48,102 nucleotides of DNA from Brevibacillus fulvus (GCF_016908525.1 NZ_JAFBEB010000021.1:1-48102); one strand, 5' to 3'; counted from the first letter of the stretch, positions 24,121-32,756 are shown. The notes: generated by a model not told the origin, from the letters alone. Numbers and translations are program-made.

Positions 24121-26040
24121 ATGAATCGCTTTTTTCGAAATACCGGGTTCTATCTACTTATATTCCTTGTCACGGTTGGGATCGTGAATTTTATCCTCTC
24201 CGGGACTGATAAGCTAACGCCTATCACCTATTATGAATTCCGTAACGAGTTAAAAGCGGATAACGTAGCGGAGATTACGCTTCGCCCTGAAGGTGGTACA
24301 TATCGAGTTGACGGAGTGCTGAAGAAGGCGCCGGTCGGCAAGGAGAAATTTTACACCAATATTCCGCTGTACAACTCGGATATTGGGATGATCCTTGACC
24401 AAAAAATTGATCAACAGATGGTGAAGGTTGTTGAATATAAACCACAAGAAGGTAACAATATTTGGTTAACTTTCTTGACCTCCATCATTCCGTTTGTGAT
24501 CATCTTTATTTTGTTCTTCTTCCTGCTCAATCAGGCTCAGGGTGGCGGCAGCCGGGTGATGAATTTCGGCAAAAGCCGGGCCAAGTTGTACAATGATGAG
24601 AAAAAGCGAGTCACATTCGATGATGTAGCCGGTGCTGACGAAGAAAAGGCAGAACTGGTGGAGGTCGTTGAATTCCTCAAAGATCCGCGGAAGTTTGCCG
24701 CAGTTGGTGCCCGTATTCCCAAAGGCGTTTTGTTGGTTGGTCCTCCAGGGACAGGGAAAACATTGCTTGCACGCGCGGTAGCGGGGGAAGCAGGGGTACC
24801 ATTCTTCAGCATTTCTGGTTCTGATTTCGTGGAAATGTTTGTCGGTGTTGGTGCTTCCCGTGTTCGCGATCTGTTTGAGAATGCGAAAAAAAATGCGCCT
24901 TGCATTATCTTTATTGATGAGATCGACGCTGTTGGCCGTCAGCGTGGAGCTGGTTTGGGCGGCGGTCATGATGAACGTGAACAAACGTTGAACCAATTGC
25001 TTGTTGAGATGGATGGTTTTGGCGCAAATGAAGGAATTATTATCATTGCGGCAACCAACCGTCCGGATATTCTTGATCCGGCTTTGCTCCGGCCTGGCCG
25101 TTTTGACCGCCAGATTACGGTTGATCGTCCCGATATTAAAGGCCGGGAAGCGGTACTACGGGTACACGCCCGCAACAAACCGCTGGGTGATGATGTGAAA
25201 TTGGATGTGATCGCTCGCGGTACGTCCGGATTTACCGGCGCTGATTTGGAAAACTTGTTGAACGAGGCCGCTTTGCTGACGGCACGACGCAACAAAAAAC
25301 TGATCGGCATGCAGGAAGTAGATGAGGCGATCGATCGCGTCATCGCCGGTCCTGCGAAAAAATCGCGCGTGATCAGTGAAGATGAAAAACGACTGGTTGC
25401 TTTCCATGAGGCCGGTCATACCATTATTGGGTACTATTTGAAAAACGCCGAAATGGTGCATAAAGTAACGATTATCCCGCGTGGTCAAGCTGGCGGTTAT
25501 ACCGTAATGCTGCCAAAAGAGGATCGTTATTTTGCGACCAAAGGCGACTTGCTGGATAAAATCGTCGGCCTGCTTGGCGGACGCGTGGCTGAGGAATTGG
25601 TGTTGGGCGATATCAGTACAGGTGCCCACAATGACTTCCAACGGGCTACCGCGATTGCCCGCAGCATGATTACCGAGTATGGTATGAGCAACTTGGGACC
25701 GATGCAGTTTGGGCGTTCGCAAGGTCAAGTCTTTTTGGGGCGTGATCTGGGACATGAACGGAACTATTCCGAACAAATTGCTTATGAAATCGACCAGGAA
25801 ATGCGCCGCATCATTACGGAATGCTATGATCGTTGCAAGGAGCTGTTGACAACTCATCGCGACAAGCTCGATTTGGTGGCGACGACGCTGATGCGTGTGG
25901 AAACGCTCGATGCAGATCAAATCAAGCAATTGATTGAAACAGGGAAATTGGACAGCGATCCTGCTGAAAATACGACAGAAAACAAAGATGTCGTGATTAA
26001 TATTCAACCAAAAACCGATTCTGAGGAAAAACAGGATTGA
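24121..26040 (+). CDS. ftsH: ATP-dependent zinc metalloprotease FtsH
   Basis: Membrane-bound AAA+ protease of 639 aa that degrades misassembled membrane proteins and regulators; it is needed for sporulation in B. subtilis. Two membrane segments (about 8-24 and 118-138) flank an extracytoplasmic domain. Walker A GPPGTGKT is near 206-213, Walker B IIFIDEID near 263-270, and the second region of homology [20 protein letters not shown] follows. The protease site HEAGH is at about 429-433, with downstream Asp in the STGAHNDF region. ATG 24121 follows GAGAGGAGGT by 6 nt. Confidence 0.98.
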   Translation: MNRFFRNTGFYLLIFLVTVGIVNFILSGTDKLTPITYYEFRNELKADNVAEITLRPEGGTYRVDGVLKKAPVGKEKFYTNIPLYNSDIGMILDQKIDQQMVKVVEYKPQEGNNIWLTFLTSIIPFVIIFILFFFLLNQAQGGGSRVMNFGKSRAKLYNDEKKRVTFDDVAGADEEKAELVEVVEFLKDPRKFAAVGARIPKGVLLVGPPGTGKTLLARAVAGEAGVPFFSISGSDFVEMFVGVGASRVRDLFENAKKNAPCIIFIDEIDAVGRQRGAGLGGGHDEREQTLNQLLVEMDGFGANEGIIIIAATNRPDILDPALLRPGRFDRQITVDRPDIKGREAVLRVHARNKPLGDDVKLDVIARGTSGFTGADLENLLNEAALLTARRNKKLIGMQEVDEAIDRVIAGPAKKSRVISEDEKRLVAFHEAGHTIIGYYLKNAEMVHKVTIIPRGQAGGYTVMLPKEDRYFATKGDLLDKIVGLLGGRVAEELVLGDISTGAHNDFQRATAIARSMITEYGMSNLGPMQFGRSQGQVFLGRDLGHERNYSEQIAYEIDQEMRRIITECYDRCKELLTTHRDKLDLVATTLMRVETLDADQIKQLIETGKLDSDPAENTTENKDVVINIQPKTDSEEKQD

Positions 26041-26045
26041 TTCGC

Positions 26046-26078
26046 AAAAACGGGGGCGCCTTGGGTGCTCCCGTTTTT
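26046..26078 (+). terminator. Intrinsic terminator after ftsH
   Basis: AAAAACGGGGGC (26046-26057) pairs with GCTCCCGTTTTT (26067-26078) with one G-U pair and a 9-nt loop. The T-run is part of the 3' arm and the A-run mirrors it, so it could work in both directions. Confidence 0.82.
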
Positions 26079-26127
26079 GGACAATCGATAGAAAATTTAG
26101 CCGGCATTTCCGGAGGGAGGTTTACCC

Positions 26128-27003
26128 ATGGTTTTATCGCAAGTGCGTTTGGCTGCCTTTGACATGGATGGGACGTTATTGAACAAAGACGGAAAAATGG
26201 CAGAGACAACAAAGGAAGCTTGTCGATTGCTGCAAGCAACAGGGTGTAAATTGGTCATCTCCACAGGAAGAACATTTGCGACAGCACAGACGCCGATTGA
26301 TGCTTTTCCTTTTGACGGGTTTGTTTGCAGCAATGGGGCAACGGTACATGAGAAGGATGGTACGCTGATTGAAAGTACGATCTTGCCGACAGACATGCTG
26401 TTGGATGCCCTGCATCGGATACGCCAACAACCTGTCTTTTTTGAAATGCACGATACAGAGAGCACTCGTTGGATGGTAGAAGAGGATAAGGAGATGATCG
26501 AACAGATCATTCAAACGGAAAGCGTCACACCGGAAGATGTTGCTCTGCGTCGATTCACTTTTTATAATTTGGCCAAGATTGTCCCATTGCAGGAATTGGA
26601 ACAAAAGATCAAAACCGGCGAAAAACAGTTCGTAAAAATTTTTGTCTGGCACCAGCAGGAAGAAGTGCTGAAGCAAGTACAGGAACAGATGCAGCTGTGG
26701 TCAGAAGTCGCCTTTGTGACGTCCTCCGGGTCGACAAATGTGGAGATTATGCCAAAAGGCGTCAGCAAATGGACCGGCCTGCAATATTTTTGTCGAAAAT
26801 GGGGGGTAACCCCTGATCAGGTGATGGCCTTTGGCGATGCAGACAATGATCTGGAGATCTTGAGCAATGCCGGGGTGTCAGTTGCCATGGGAAATGCTTT
26901 TCCGCACGTAAAAGCGATTGCCAAATTTACAGCGAAAGACCATGATGAAAATGGCGTTGCCCAGTTTATTCTGGAACAAGTGTTGCCGGCTTTAAGCAAA
27001 TAA
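26128..27003 (+). CDS. HAD-superfamily Cof-type phosphatase
   Basis: Cytoplasmic phosphatase of 291 aa, subfamily IIB (Cof/YwpJ-like), acting on sugar phosphates, flavin or nucleotide monophosphates. Motif I DMDGTLLN has the catalytic Asp12 and Asp14. Motif II is VISTGRTF. Motifs III/IV are SKWTGLQYF and GDADNDLEIL (near 237-246). A C2 cap domain lies between. The actual substrate cannot be read from sequence. ATG 26128 follows GGAGGGAGG by 7 nt. It is monocistronic between two terminators. Confidence 0.92.
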   Translation: MVLSQVRLAAFDMDGTLLNKDGKMAETTKEACRLLQATGCKLVISTGRTFATAQTPIDAFPFDGFVCSNGATVHEKDGTLIESTILPTDMLLDALHRIRQQPVFFEMHDTESTRWMVEEDKEMIEQIIQTESVTPEDVALRRFTFYNLAKIVPLQELEQKIKTGEKQFVKIFVWHQQEEVLKQVQEQMQLWSEVAFVTSSGSTNVEIMPKGVSKWTGLQYFCRKWGVTPDQVMAFGDADNDLEILSNAGVSVAMGNAFPHVKAIAKFTAKDHDENGVAQFILEQVLPALSK

Positions 27004-27073
27004 ATCTGCCTTTCCGGGAAGAGCCAGCACGATTGATGTCTCCTGGCCAGATGGAGCGGTTTGTATGAAATGG

Positions 27074-27104
27074 AGGGTTGCCATGCGGTTGGCAGCCCTT
27101 TTTT
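27074..27104 (+). terminator. Intrinsic terminator after the HAD phosphatase gene
   Basis: AGGGTTGCCA (27074-27083) pairs with TGGCAGCCCT (27090-27099) with one G-U pair, followed by six Ts. Confidence 0.85.
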
Positions 27105-27108
27105 ATGT

Positions 27109-27141
27109 AAAAAGGCTCCTGCTTGCGTTTGAAGCAGGAGC
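27109..27141 (-). terminator. Intrinsic terminator for the minus-strand PCYCGC gene
   Basis: GCTCCTGCTT (27115-27124) and AAGCAGGAGC (27132-27141) form a perfect 10-bp stem. Reading on the minus strand it is followed by CTTTTT. It lies 13 nt past the stop of the minus-strand gene and back-to-back with the plus-strand terminator. Confidence 0.87.
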
Positions 27142-27154
27142 GCTGATGGTACTG

Positions 27155-27658
27155 TCAAGATGGCATTGGAGTGGGAGTGGGCTTGGCGAAGCCTTCCTTA
27201 AAGGCATTGTCGATAAACTGGCGAATCTCAACAGCGGATTTACCTTCCGCTTTCATCTGTGAGGAGACGACGGCAATTTCCATACAAGTGCCGCAACGAG
27301 TGCCATGATCATCCCAAACGACGGAACCGTCCTGGTTAACTTCCTTGATGAAGCAATTGCCATTGTGCTGATGTCCGGCACTTTCCCCACAGCCGCAATA
27401 ACACGGCATCGTTTTCAACAAATCTTGGTTGGCAGCTGCCACTTTATATGCTTCCACAATCTGCGGATCAAGATGATCTAAAAAGCTGGGCAGTTGATCC
27501 AGCGAGGCGGTTGTTTCAAGTAAGTCGCCATTTGGTGCATAGGCGGTATGGGCGGCATGTTCATGCGCGGCCGGCTGTTGTTCAGCCTGATTGCCGTCGC
27601 AGCCTGCCAGCAAAGATACCGCTAACACGCCAAGACAGAGCAAATGAGCTCGTTTCAT
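27155..27658 (-). CDS. PCYCGC-motif lipoprotein
   Basis: Predicted surface lipoprotein of 167 aa. The signal peptide ends in lipobox LLAGC (Cys20), and a short His-rich stretch (HEHAAH, 32-37) follows. The defining motif PCYCGC is at 85-90. Further conserved-looking Cys and His residues are H96, H98, C102, H118, C122 and C125, so seven Cys remain in the mature domain beyond the lipidated one if C86, C88, C90, C102, C122 and C125 plus C20 are counted. Such a set suggests metal binding, but the family has no established function. It diverges from znuA across a 187-bp gap with Zur-like boxes, so zinc-linked regulation is possible. GTAGGAGG precedes the ATG. Confidence 0.85.
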   Translation of the reverse strand: MKRAHLLCLGVLAVSLLAGCDGNQAEQQPAAHEHAAHTAYAPNGDLLETTASLDQLPSFLDHLDPQIVEAYKVAAANQDLLKTMPCYCGCGESAGHQHNGNCFIKEVNQDGSVVWDDHGTRCGTCMEIAVVSSQMKAEGKSAVEIRQFIDNAFKEGFAKPTPTPMPS

Positions 27659-27701
27659 CGATAAAAATCCTCCTACTATACCGGCTTTTATGTCTGTTTG
27701 G

Positions 27702-27707
27702 ATTATA
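27702..27707 (-). promoter_or_regulatory. -10 box for the PCYCGC gene
   Basis: A perfect TATAAT reads leftward here, 44 nt before the ATG of the minus-strand lipoprotein gene. No good -35 is present at 17 bp; the expected position reads CAATCT. Activator dependence or a weak promoter are both possible. Confidence 0.35.
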
Positions 27708-27745
27708 GCATACCAAAGGAGGGGAGATTGTTACAAATATAGATC

Positions 27746-27766
27746 AAATCGTAATAATTCTTATTT
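27746..27766 (+). promoter_or_regulatory. Zur-like box 1
   Basis: Begins AAATCGTAATAATTC and continues TTATTT. The left half matches the B. subtilis Zur consensus (TCGTAAT-N-ATTACGA) exactly; the right half begins ATT. Its last bases overlap the znuA -35 hexamer, so binding would block RNA polymerase. It also lies about 40 bp upstream of the -10 of the divergent lipoprotein gene. Confidence 0.6.
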
Positions 27767-27792
27767 ACAATTTTCCTGTAAGCAAGTATAAT
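27764..27792 (+). promoter_or_regulatory. znuA promoter
   Basis: TTTACA (27764-27769) and a perfect TATAAT (27787-27792) with a 17-bp spacer. It is flanked by Zur-like box 1, which overlaps the -35, and Zur-like box 2 just downstream of the start point. Confidence 0.75.
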
Positions 27793-27806
27793 GAAAAGCG
27801 TCAAAT

Positions 27807-27827
27807 AAATCGGAATGATTCTTATTA
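27807..27827 (+). promoter_or_regulatory. Zur-like box 2
   Basis: Begins AAATCGGAATGATTC and continues TTATTA, matching box 1 at 18 of 21 positions. It lies just after the predicted znuA start point and abuts the AAGGAG ribosome binding site. Confidence 0.58.
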
Positions 27828-27845
27828 AGGAGTGGGAGTGAAAAC

Positions 27846-28823
27846 ATGAACAAAGTGAAGCGTAACGTTGTTGGATTTTTGCTGGCCGCTGTCGCATTGG
27901 TTGCCGCAGGCTGCGGTACGGCCAATGAACAAGCTGCAAGTGGGGTTCCGGATAAAGACGACAATATAACAGTATACACTTCTTTTTACCCTTTGCAATA
28001 TGTAGCAGAGCGAATTGGTGGCGATTTGGTGGAGGTAAAAAATATCGTGCCGACCGGTGTTGAGCCCCATGATTTTGAGCCTACTGCAAAGGATATTGTC
28101 GATATCACCAATGCAGACCTGTTTGTTTATAACGGAAGCGGTTTTGAAGCATGGGCGGAAAAAGCAATCGAAGGATTGGATCAAGCAAAAATTACCGTTG
28201 TGAAAGCAACGGATGGGTTGGAGTTACTTCCTGCCGGCGAAGAGCATGGCGAAGAGCATGAGGAAACTCATGAGCATGGGACAGAAGACCATGGGCACGG
28301 TGAGTTTGATCCGCATGTCTGGCTCGATCCGACGCTTTTGAAAGCGGAGGCGGAAAAAGTAAAAGACGCGCTTGTCGCTCGGGACCAGGCTAACAGCCAA
28401 GTTTATGAGCAAAACTATCAACAATTGGCCGCCGATCTGGATAAACTTGACGGGGAATTTCAGCAGATGGCCAATGGGGCGACGCACAAGGAGTTTTTGG
28501 TGGCACACAGTGCGTTCGGTTATTTGGCTCACCGCTATGGTTTAACGCAAATCGCCGTTTCGGGAATATCGCCCTCGGATGAGCCGTCTCCAGCCGAATT
28601 GAAGGCATTGGTGGACCTCGTAAAGGAACACCAGATCGGTTATGTTTTGTTTGAAACGCTTGCCTCTCCAAAGGTTGCTGAAGTAATCGCCCGTGAGGCA
28701 AACATTCAAACGGCAACGCTCAATCCGCTGGAAGGGTTGACGAAAGAGGAAGCTGAAGCAGGCAAGGATTACTTGTCGATTATGCGGGATAATATGGAAA
28801 CGCTGCGTACGGTCTTGCAGTGA
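27846..28823 (+). CDS. znuA: Zinc ABC transporter substrate-binding lipoprotein
   Basis: Extracytoplasmic zinc-binding receptor (ZnuA/AdcA cluster A-I family) of 325 aa. Lipobox VAAGC places the lipid at Cys23. Candidate metal ligands are His75 (GVEPHDFEP), the His in FDPHVWLDP near 157 and the His in VAHSAFGYLAHRYGL near 220. A His/Glu-rich loop at about 132-155 is the hallmark of zinc rather than manganese receptors. ATG 27846 follows AAGGAGTGGGAGTG. It is the first gene of the uptake locus and lies directly behind a promoter with two Zur-like boxes. Confidence 0.95.
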   Translation: MNKVKRNVVGFLLAAVALVAAGCGTANEQAASGVPDKDDNITVYTSFYPLQYVAERIGGDLVEVKNIVPTGVEPHDFEPTAKDIVDITNADLFVYNGSGFEAWAEKAIEGLDQAKITVVKATDGLELLPAGEEHGEEHEETHEHGTEDHGHGEFDPHVWLDPTLLKAEAEKVKDALVARDQANSQVYEQNYQQLAADLDKLDGEFQQMANGATHKEFLVAHSAFGYLAHRYGLTQIAVSGISPSDEPSPAELKALVDLVKEHQIGYVLFETLASPKVAEVIAREANIQTATLNPLEGLTKEEAEAGKDYLSIMRDNMETLRTVLQ

Positions 28824-28833
28824 TCGATTGTTC

Positions 28834-28860
28834 TGCCGTCTTAACGGGCGGCATATTTAT
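28834..28860 (+). terminator. Weak terminator or attenuator after znuA
   Basis: TGCCGTC (28834-28840) can pair with GGCGGCA (28847-28853), including a T-G pair, followed by the interrupted TATTTATT. It could reduce read-through into znuC, which has its own promoter-like element. Confidence 0.4.
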
Positions 28861-28862
28861 TC

Positions 28863-28891
28863 TTGTGCTTTGTGCGATGGCGTAGTACGAT
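28863..28891 (+). promoter_or_regulatory. Promoter for znuC-znuB-zur
   Basis: TTGTGC (28863-28868) and TACGAT (28886-28891) with a 17-bp spacer, each moderately close to consensus. A Zur-like box follows 10 bp downstream. Confidence 0.5.
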
Positions 28892-28901
28892 GAAAAATGA
28901 T

Positions 28902-28922
28902 AAATAGGAATCGATACGATTT
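28902..28922 (-). promoter_or_regulatory. Zur-like box 3
   Basis: Read on the minus strand it begins AAATCGTATCGATTCC and ends TATTT, identical to box 1 at 17 of 21 positions. It lies between the znuC promoter and the znuC ribosome binding site. Confidence 0.55.
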
Positions 28923-28950
28923 ATTCTTATAATAAGGAAGATGGTGCTTG

Positions 28951-29718
28951 ATGAGAAACGGGAATGCAGATGATGAAATTATCCGTCTGGCCTCTGTCTC
29001 ATTTCATTATGAAGATAAGCATGTGTTGGATCAAGTAAACTTGGAGCTGTTTCGCGGCGATTTTGTCGGCATTGTCGGCCCCAATGGTTCGGGAAAGTCC
29101 ACATTGATGAAGTTGATCCTGGGATTGCTGACGCCGACAGCGGGTCGTATTTTACTGTTCGGCCAGCCGCAGGAACGGTTTCGCGACTGGTCAAAAGTCG
29201 GTTATGTCGCTCAGCAGGCAGCCCACGGTGCAGGCGGATTTCCGGCTACTGTACGGGAAGTTGTCTCATCCGGTTTGGTTGGGAAACTCGGTTTGTTTCG
29301 TCGCTTGAAGCCGGCTGATCGGGAGAAGGTGGCTGCTGTTGTGGAACGGGTCGGTTTGGCCGACAAGCTGGATAAACGCATCGGCAGTTTGTCCGGCGGG
29401 CAGCTTCAACGGGTTTTTATTGCCCGCGCCTTGGTGGCTGATCCGGAGTTGCTGATCCTCGATGAACCGACGGTCGGGGTGGACCAGGAATCAATTGAGC
29501 AGTTTTATGAATTGCTCCGTTCGTTAAAAGACGAACATAAAATGACGATGATGATCGTGAGCCACGATGTTGGCATGATGACGCAATGGGTCAACAAGGT
29601 GGCATGTTTGCAGCATACGCTGCACTTGCACAGCAAACACGAATTTGAGCATCATCAGGAAGAGATTCTTCAGGTGATGTATGGCGATACGGTAAGGGTA
29701 TTGGCCCATCATCATTAA
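28951..29718 (+). CDS. znuC: Zinc ABC transporter ATP-binding protein
   Basis: ATPase of the zinc importer, 255 aa. Walker A GPNGSGKST is near 42-50, the Q-loop at YVAQQA, the ABC signature LSGGQLQRV near 145-153, and Walker B LLILDEPT follows, then the H-loop VSHD. A His-rich C-terminus (QHTLHLHSKHEFEHHQEE and final HHH) fits zinc traffic. ATG 28951 is used; TTG at 28948 adds one residue and has better spacing to AAGGA, so the start is uncertain by one codon. Confidence 0.94.
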   Translation: MRNGNADDEIIRLASVSFHYEDKHVLDQVNLELFRGDFVGIVGPNGSGKSTLMKLILGLLTPTAGRILLFGQPQERFRDWSKVGYVAQQAAHGAGGFPATVREVVSSGLVGKLGLFRRLKPADREKVAAVVERVGLADKLDKRIGSLSGGQLQRVFIARALVADPELLILDEPTVGVDQESIEQFYELLRSLKDEHKMTMMIVSHDVGMMTQWVNKVACLQHTLHLHSKHEFEHHQEEILQVMYGDTVRVLAHHH

Positions 29719-29743
29719 AGCGGATGGGAAAGAAGGAATACGA

Positions 29744-30583
29744 ATGATTGCCGATTGGTTTCACTATGATTTTCTGCGTTATACGTTGTTGTCAGGCGTC
29801 TTGATTGGCGTTATTTGCCCTCTGCTTGGCACATTTCTGGTTGTGCGGCGCTTGTCGATGATGGCAGACGGACTGTCCCATGTCACTTTGTCGGGTGTTG
29901 CCGCCGGGATGTTGCTCTCCAAGAACGTGGCGTTTTTGGGGGCCGTCAATCCGCTGTTTTTCGGGATGATCTTTTCCGTAATCGGTTCACTGTTCATCGA
30001 ACGCTTGCGTAAATTATACAAGTCGCAGCAAGACTTGGCGATTCCGATTATTCTTTCCGGGGGGTTGGGGCTGTTTACCGTATTGGTTAGTATGGCGGAC
30101 GGTTTTACCACCGATTTGTACTCCTATTTGTTTGGTAACATTGTCACGGTGACCAAAGAGGATATGTTTGCCTTGATCGGTGTGGCCGTATTCGTCATCG
30201 GCACGGTATTGGCCATTTACAAGGAATTGTTTGCCGTCTCATTTGATGAGGAGTTTGCCCGGGTATCGGGAGTAGCGCGGAAGTTCATCAATTTTTGGTT
30301 TATCGTGTTGGTCGCGCTGACGATCGCAGCCTCTATGCGAATTGTCGGGGTATTGCTGATTTCGGCGATGATCACGCTGCCGGTTGCCAGCAGCCTGCAA
30401 ATTGCCAAGAGTTTTCGCCAAACCATATTTTATGCTATTCTGTTTGCAGAGATATCAGTTTTGGTCGGACTTTATTTTGCCTATTTGCTTGATTGGGCAT
30501 CAGGCGGGACAATCGTATTGGTGGCGGTCTTGCTTTTGCTTGGTGTACTGGCAAGCAAGAAGTTGAAGCGGATCTGGAATTGA
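29744..30583 (+). CDS. znuB: Zinc ABC transporter permease
   Basis: Integral membrane subunit (ABC-3 family) of 279 aa with about eight hydrophobic segments. Recognisable family motifs are LLSGVLIGVICPLLGTFLVVRRLSMMADGLSHVTLSGVA near the N-terminus and SFDEEFARVSGV in the cytoplasmic loop, followed by RIVGVLLISAMITLPVASS. It lies 25 nt after znuC and 19 nt before zur, so the three genes form one transcript. Confidence 0.95.
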   Translation: MIADWFHYDFLRYTLLSGVLIGVICPLLGTFLVVRRLSMMADGLSHVTLSGVAAGMLLSKNVAFLGAVNPLFFGMIFSVIGSLFIERLRKLYKSQQDLAIPIILSGGLGLFTVLVSMADGFTTDLYSYLFGNIVTVTKEDMFALIGVAVFVIGTVLAIYKELFAVSFDEEFARVSGVARKFINFWFIVLVALTIAASMRIVGVLLISAMITLPVASSLQIAKSFRQTIFYAILFAEISVLVGLYFAYLLDWASGGTIVLVAVLLLLGVLASKKLKRIWN

Positions 30584-30602
30584 ATGGGAAGGAGAGGCAG
30601 CG

Positions 30603-31022
30603 ATGACTGTTGAGGAAGCGTTACAGATCTTAAAGGAACGTGGGTTTAAATATACCGGCAAGCGAGAAGAGATCATTCGAATCTGTGCGGCAGAAAAGCG
30701 CTATCTCTCCGCTCGCGATATTATGGAGAAGATAAAAGAGATGTATCCAAATTTAAGTTTTGATACGGTGTATCGCAATATCTCCACTTTTGTGCAGCTG
30801 GGGATTTTGGAGGAAACCGAACTGGAAGGCGAGGGGAAATTCAGGCTCGCTTGCTCGGTTGACGGGGATCACCATCACCATGTGATTTGTACGGTTTGCG
30901 GAAAAACCTTGTCCCTTCCTGATTGTCCGATGAGTATCTTACATGCAGTACCCGATGAATTTCAGGTGACCGGCCACAAGTTTGAGATTTACGGGACGTG
31001 CAAGGAATGCCGCACGCACTGA
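30603..31022 (+). CDS. zur: Fur-family zinc-uptake regulator
   Basis: DNA-binding metalloregulator of 139 aa. The winged helix spans about 1-80, with the recognition-helix region LSFDTVYRNISTFVQLGI. The HHHH stretch at 90-93 supplies regulatory ligands. The structural zinc site is Cys96-Cys99 and Cys133-Cys136. Fur, PerR and Zur are close in sequence; Zur is chosen because the gene is in the znuCB operon and Zur-like boxes lie at both promoters. If right, the repressor controls its own synthesis. GGGAAGGAGAGG precedes ATG 30603. Confidence 0.88.
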   Translation: MTVEEALQILKERGFKYTGKREEIIRICAAEKRYLSARDIMEKIKEMYPNLSFDTVYRNISTFVQLGILEETELEGEGKFRLACSVDGDHHHHVICTVCGKTLSLPDCPMSILHAVPDEFQVTGHKFEIYGTCKECRTH

Positions 31023-31062
31023 ATTGCCGGTTGATTTAGGCAGACATGCGCAAAGCGAAATC

Positions 31063-31103
31063 CCATTCGGCCATTGCGGAGCAGACAGCCGGGTGGTTTT
31101 TTT
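31063..31103 (+). terminator. Probable terminator after zur
   Basis: CCATTCGGC (31063-31071) pairs with GCCGGGTGG (31088-31096), including two T-G pairs, across a 16-nt loop, followed by seven Ts. Confidence 0.55.
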
Positions 31104-31139
31104 CAAATCTTGATTTGGATGAGATCGAGGGATCATGAT

Positions 31140-31904
31140 ATGTTACTGGTAATCGATATCGGCAACAGCAATCTTGTGCTTGGCATCTATCAAGGGGAAA
31201 TCCTCAAATATCATTGGCGAATCGGCACAGACCGCAACAAGACGGAAGATGAGTACGGCATGCTTGTGCTCAATCTGTTTACGAGTGCGGGCATTGCGTT
31301 TCAGCACGTGCAAGGTGTCATCGTTTCGTCAGTCGTTCCCCCGTTGAATGCAACGATTGAGCGGATGTGTCTAAAGTATTTTGGCAAAAGGCCGCTGGTG
31401 GTCGGTCCGGGTGTAAAGACAGGCCTCAACATTAAATATGAATACCCGCGTGAAGTAGGCGCGGATCGAATTGTCAACGCCGTCGCCGCTATCCATTATT
31501 ACGGGACGCCCTTAATCGTTGTTGATTTTGGGACAGCGACCACTTTTTGCTATATCGATGAACAAGGACGATATTGGGGCGGTTCCATCGCGCCGGGAAT
31601 TGCGATCTCCACAGAAGCGCTGGTTAGCCGGGCTGCCAAATTGCCGCGGATTGAAATCGCCAAGCCTCCTGGGGTAGTCGGACGCAATACAATTACCGCG
31701 ATGCAATCGGGAATTTACTACGGCTTTGTCGGCCAAGTGGAAGGAATCGTCAACCGCATGAAAGCGGAGTATAAAAACAATCCGGTTGTTGTCGCAACAG
31801 GAGGGTTGGCTTCGTTGATCGCCGGGGAAACGGACTGCATTACGATCGTCGATCCGGAATTAACCCTAAAAGGCTTGCGGCTGATTTACGAAAGAAATAC
31901 ATAA
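31140..31904 (+). CDS. coaX: Type III pantothenate kinase
   Basis: First enzyme of coenzyme A synthesis, 254 aa, of the ASKHA fold. The phosphate loop DIGNSN is near residues 6-11. [27 protein letters not shown] and [13 protein letters not shown] are the second and third signature regions, and [11 protein letters not shown] is near the C-terminus. ATG 31140 gives the family start [15 protein letters not shown] lies 9 nt upstream. ftsH and coaX are adjacent in B. subtilis, but here five genes intervene. A strong terminator follows. Confidence 0.96.
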   Translation: MLLVIDIGNSNLVLGIYQGEILKYHWRIGTDRNKTEDEYGMLVLNLFTSAGIAFQHVQGVIVSSVVPPLNATIERMCLKYFGKRPLVVGPGVKTGLNIKYEYPREVGADRIVNAVAAIHYYGTPLIVVDFGTATTFCYIDEQGRYWGGSIAPGIAISTEALVSRAAKLPRIEIAKPPGVVGRNTITAMQSGIYYGFVGQVEGIVNRMKAEYKNNPVVVATGGLASLIAGETDCITIVDPELTLKGLRLIYERNT

Positions 31905-31938
31905 GCATAGGCGGGGAGTTCTCTCCGCGTTCCGATTT

Positions 31939-31977
31939 TGCCCGGTGCAACGATGGCTTGCACCGGGCAGTTTTTTT
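31939..31977 (+). terminator. Intrinsic terminator after coaX
   Basis: TGCCCGGTGCAA (31939-31950) and TTGCACCGGGCA (31958-31969) form a perfect 12-bp stem with a 7-nt loop, followed by seven Ts. Confidence 0.95.
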
Positions 31978-32002
31978 GTCCCAACCGTATCCTGTATGCT
32001 AG
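31971..32002 (+). promoter_or_regulatory. Tad leader element, copy 1 (upstream of cpaB)
   Basis: Starts in the T-run of the coaX terminator and continues GTCC-CAA-CCGT-ATC-CTGTATGCT. It matches 26 of 32 bases, without gaps, in the segment 45544-45575 in front of cpaF. TATGCT (31995-32000) could be a -10 box but no good -35 fits. The role as a promoter or operator is inferred from the match and the shared downstream function. Confidence 0.45.
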
Positions 32003-32030
32003 GCAAAAAACAGAACGGGGGAACGCGAGT

Positions 32031-32756
32031 ATGACCATCAGTCCCATCCGACTGGTTGCAGCGCTGCTTCTGGCGGTTTGTCTAGGCTGTGGAGCTTATA
32101 TGATTCTCAAGCCGCAGACATTTCACTATTTGAAGCTGAGGGAGGGAGAAGTTGTGGAAGCGGGAACCTTGTTGAAGGAAGAACAGATTGAACAGGGGGT
32201 TCTTGTACTCGGCAGCATGTTTGCCAAACAATCGACTCCGCTTCCCAATCTGATCCCTTGGGAGGAAGCAGAGTCCTACCTTGCCTTGCCACTCAGTCGG
32301 CAAGTGGCAGGCCCGATGCCGTTGTTTGTCAATGATTTCGCGCAGCAGGATGAAAAAGGGTTGAGCCAACTGCAAGATGAAACGTGGACGGGGATGAGCA
32401 TTCCGGTCGATAACATTATTGGAGTGACGCCTTATCTGGAGATCGGAGACTATGTGCATTTGTTCGCCTCATTTGAGGATGAAGAGGGGGCACACAGCGG
32501 GTTGTTGTTTAAAAACATGCCCGTTGTTGCGCTGCAGCGGGAGCTGGATGGGGAGATTCCCCGGCTGGTCGCGGTGACGATCGCTGTAAAACTTGACGAG
32601 GCTGTCCTGCTGACCCATGCCATTCATTACGGCAAGATTCATCTCGCCAAAGCTGCGCTTGTCGGGGAAAAACGGTCAGGTATAGGCGATTCCGCTTTTG
32701 CCCAGGCGCTGATGAGGACGAAGAAACGTTGGAGCAGCGAGGAGGAACCGGAATGA
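32031..32756 (+). CDS. cpaB: Tad/Flp pilus assembly protein CpaB/RcpC-like
   Basis: Predicted exported or membrane-anchored protein of 241 aa. One N-terminal membrane segment (about 6-26) is followed by a SAF-like domain (LKLREGEVVEAGTLLKEEQI and LPLSRQVAGPMPLFVNDF), then an RcpC-like region (GMSIPVDNIIGVTPYLEIGDYVHLFASF, LVAVTIAVKLDEAVLLTHAIHYGKIHLAL-type end). CpaB proteins form part of the Tad pilus envelope assembly. ATG 32031 follows a GGGGGAACG region. The stop overlaps the cpaE start by 4 bp. Confidence 0.8.
   Translation: MTISPIRLVAALLLAVCLGCGAYMILKPQTFHYLKLREGEVVEAGTLLKEEQIEQGVLVLGSMFAKQSTPLPNLIPWEEAESYLALPLSRQVAGPMPLFVNDFAQQDEKGLSQLQDETWTGMSIPVDNIIGVTPYLEIGDYVHLFASFEDEEGAHSGLLFKNMPVVALQRELDGEIPRLVAVTIAVKLDEAVLLTHAIHYGKIHLAKAALVGEKRSGIGDSAFAQALMRTKKRWSSEEEPE

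Noticed and set aside
25156-26007. Long minus-strand open frame inside ftsH (283 codons)
   Set aside because: Antisense shadow of ftsH with no domain or start signal.
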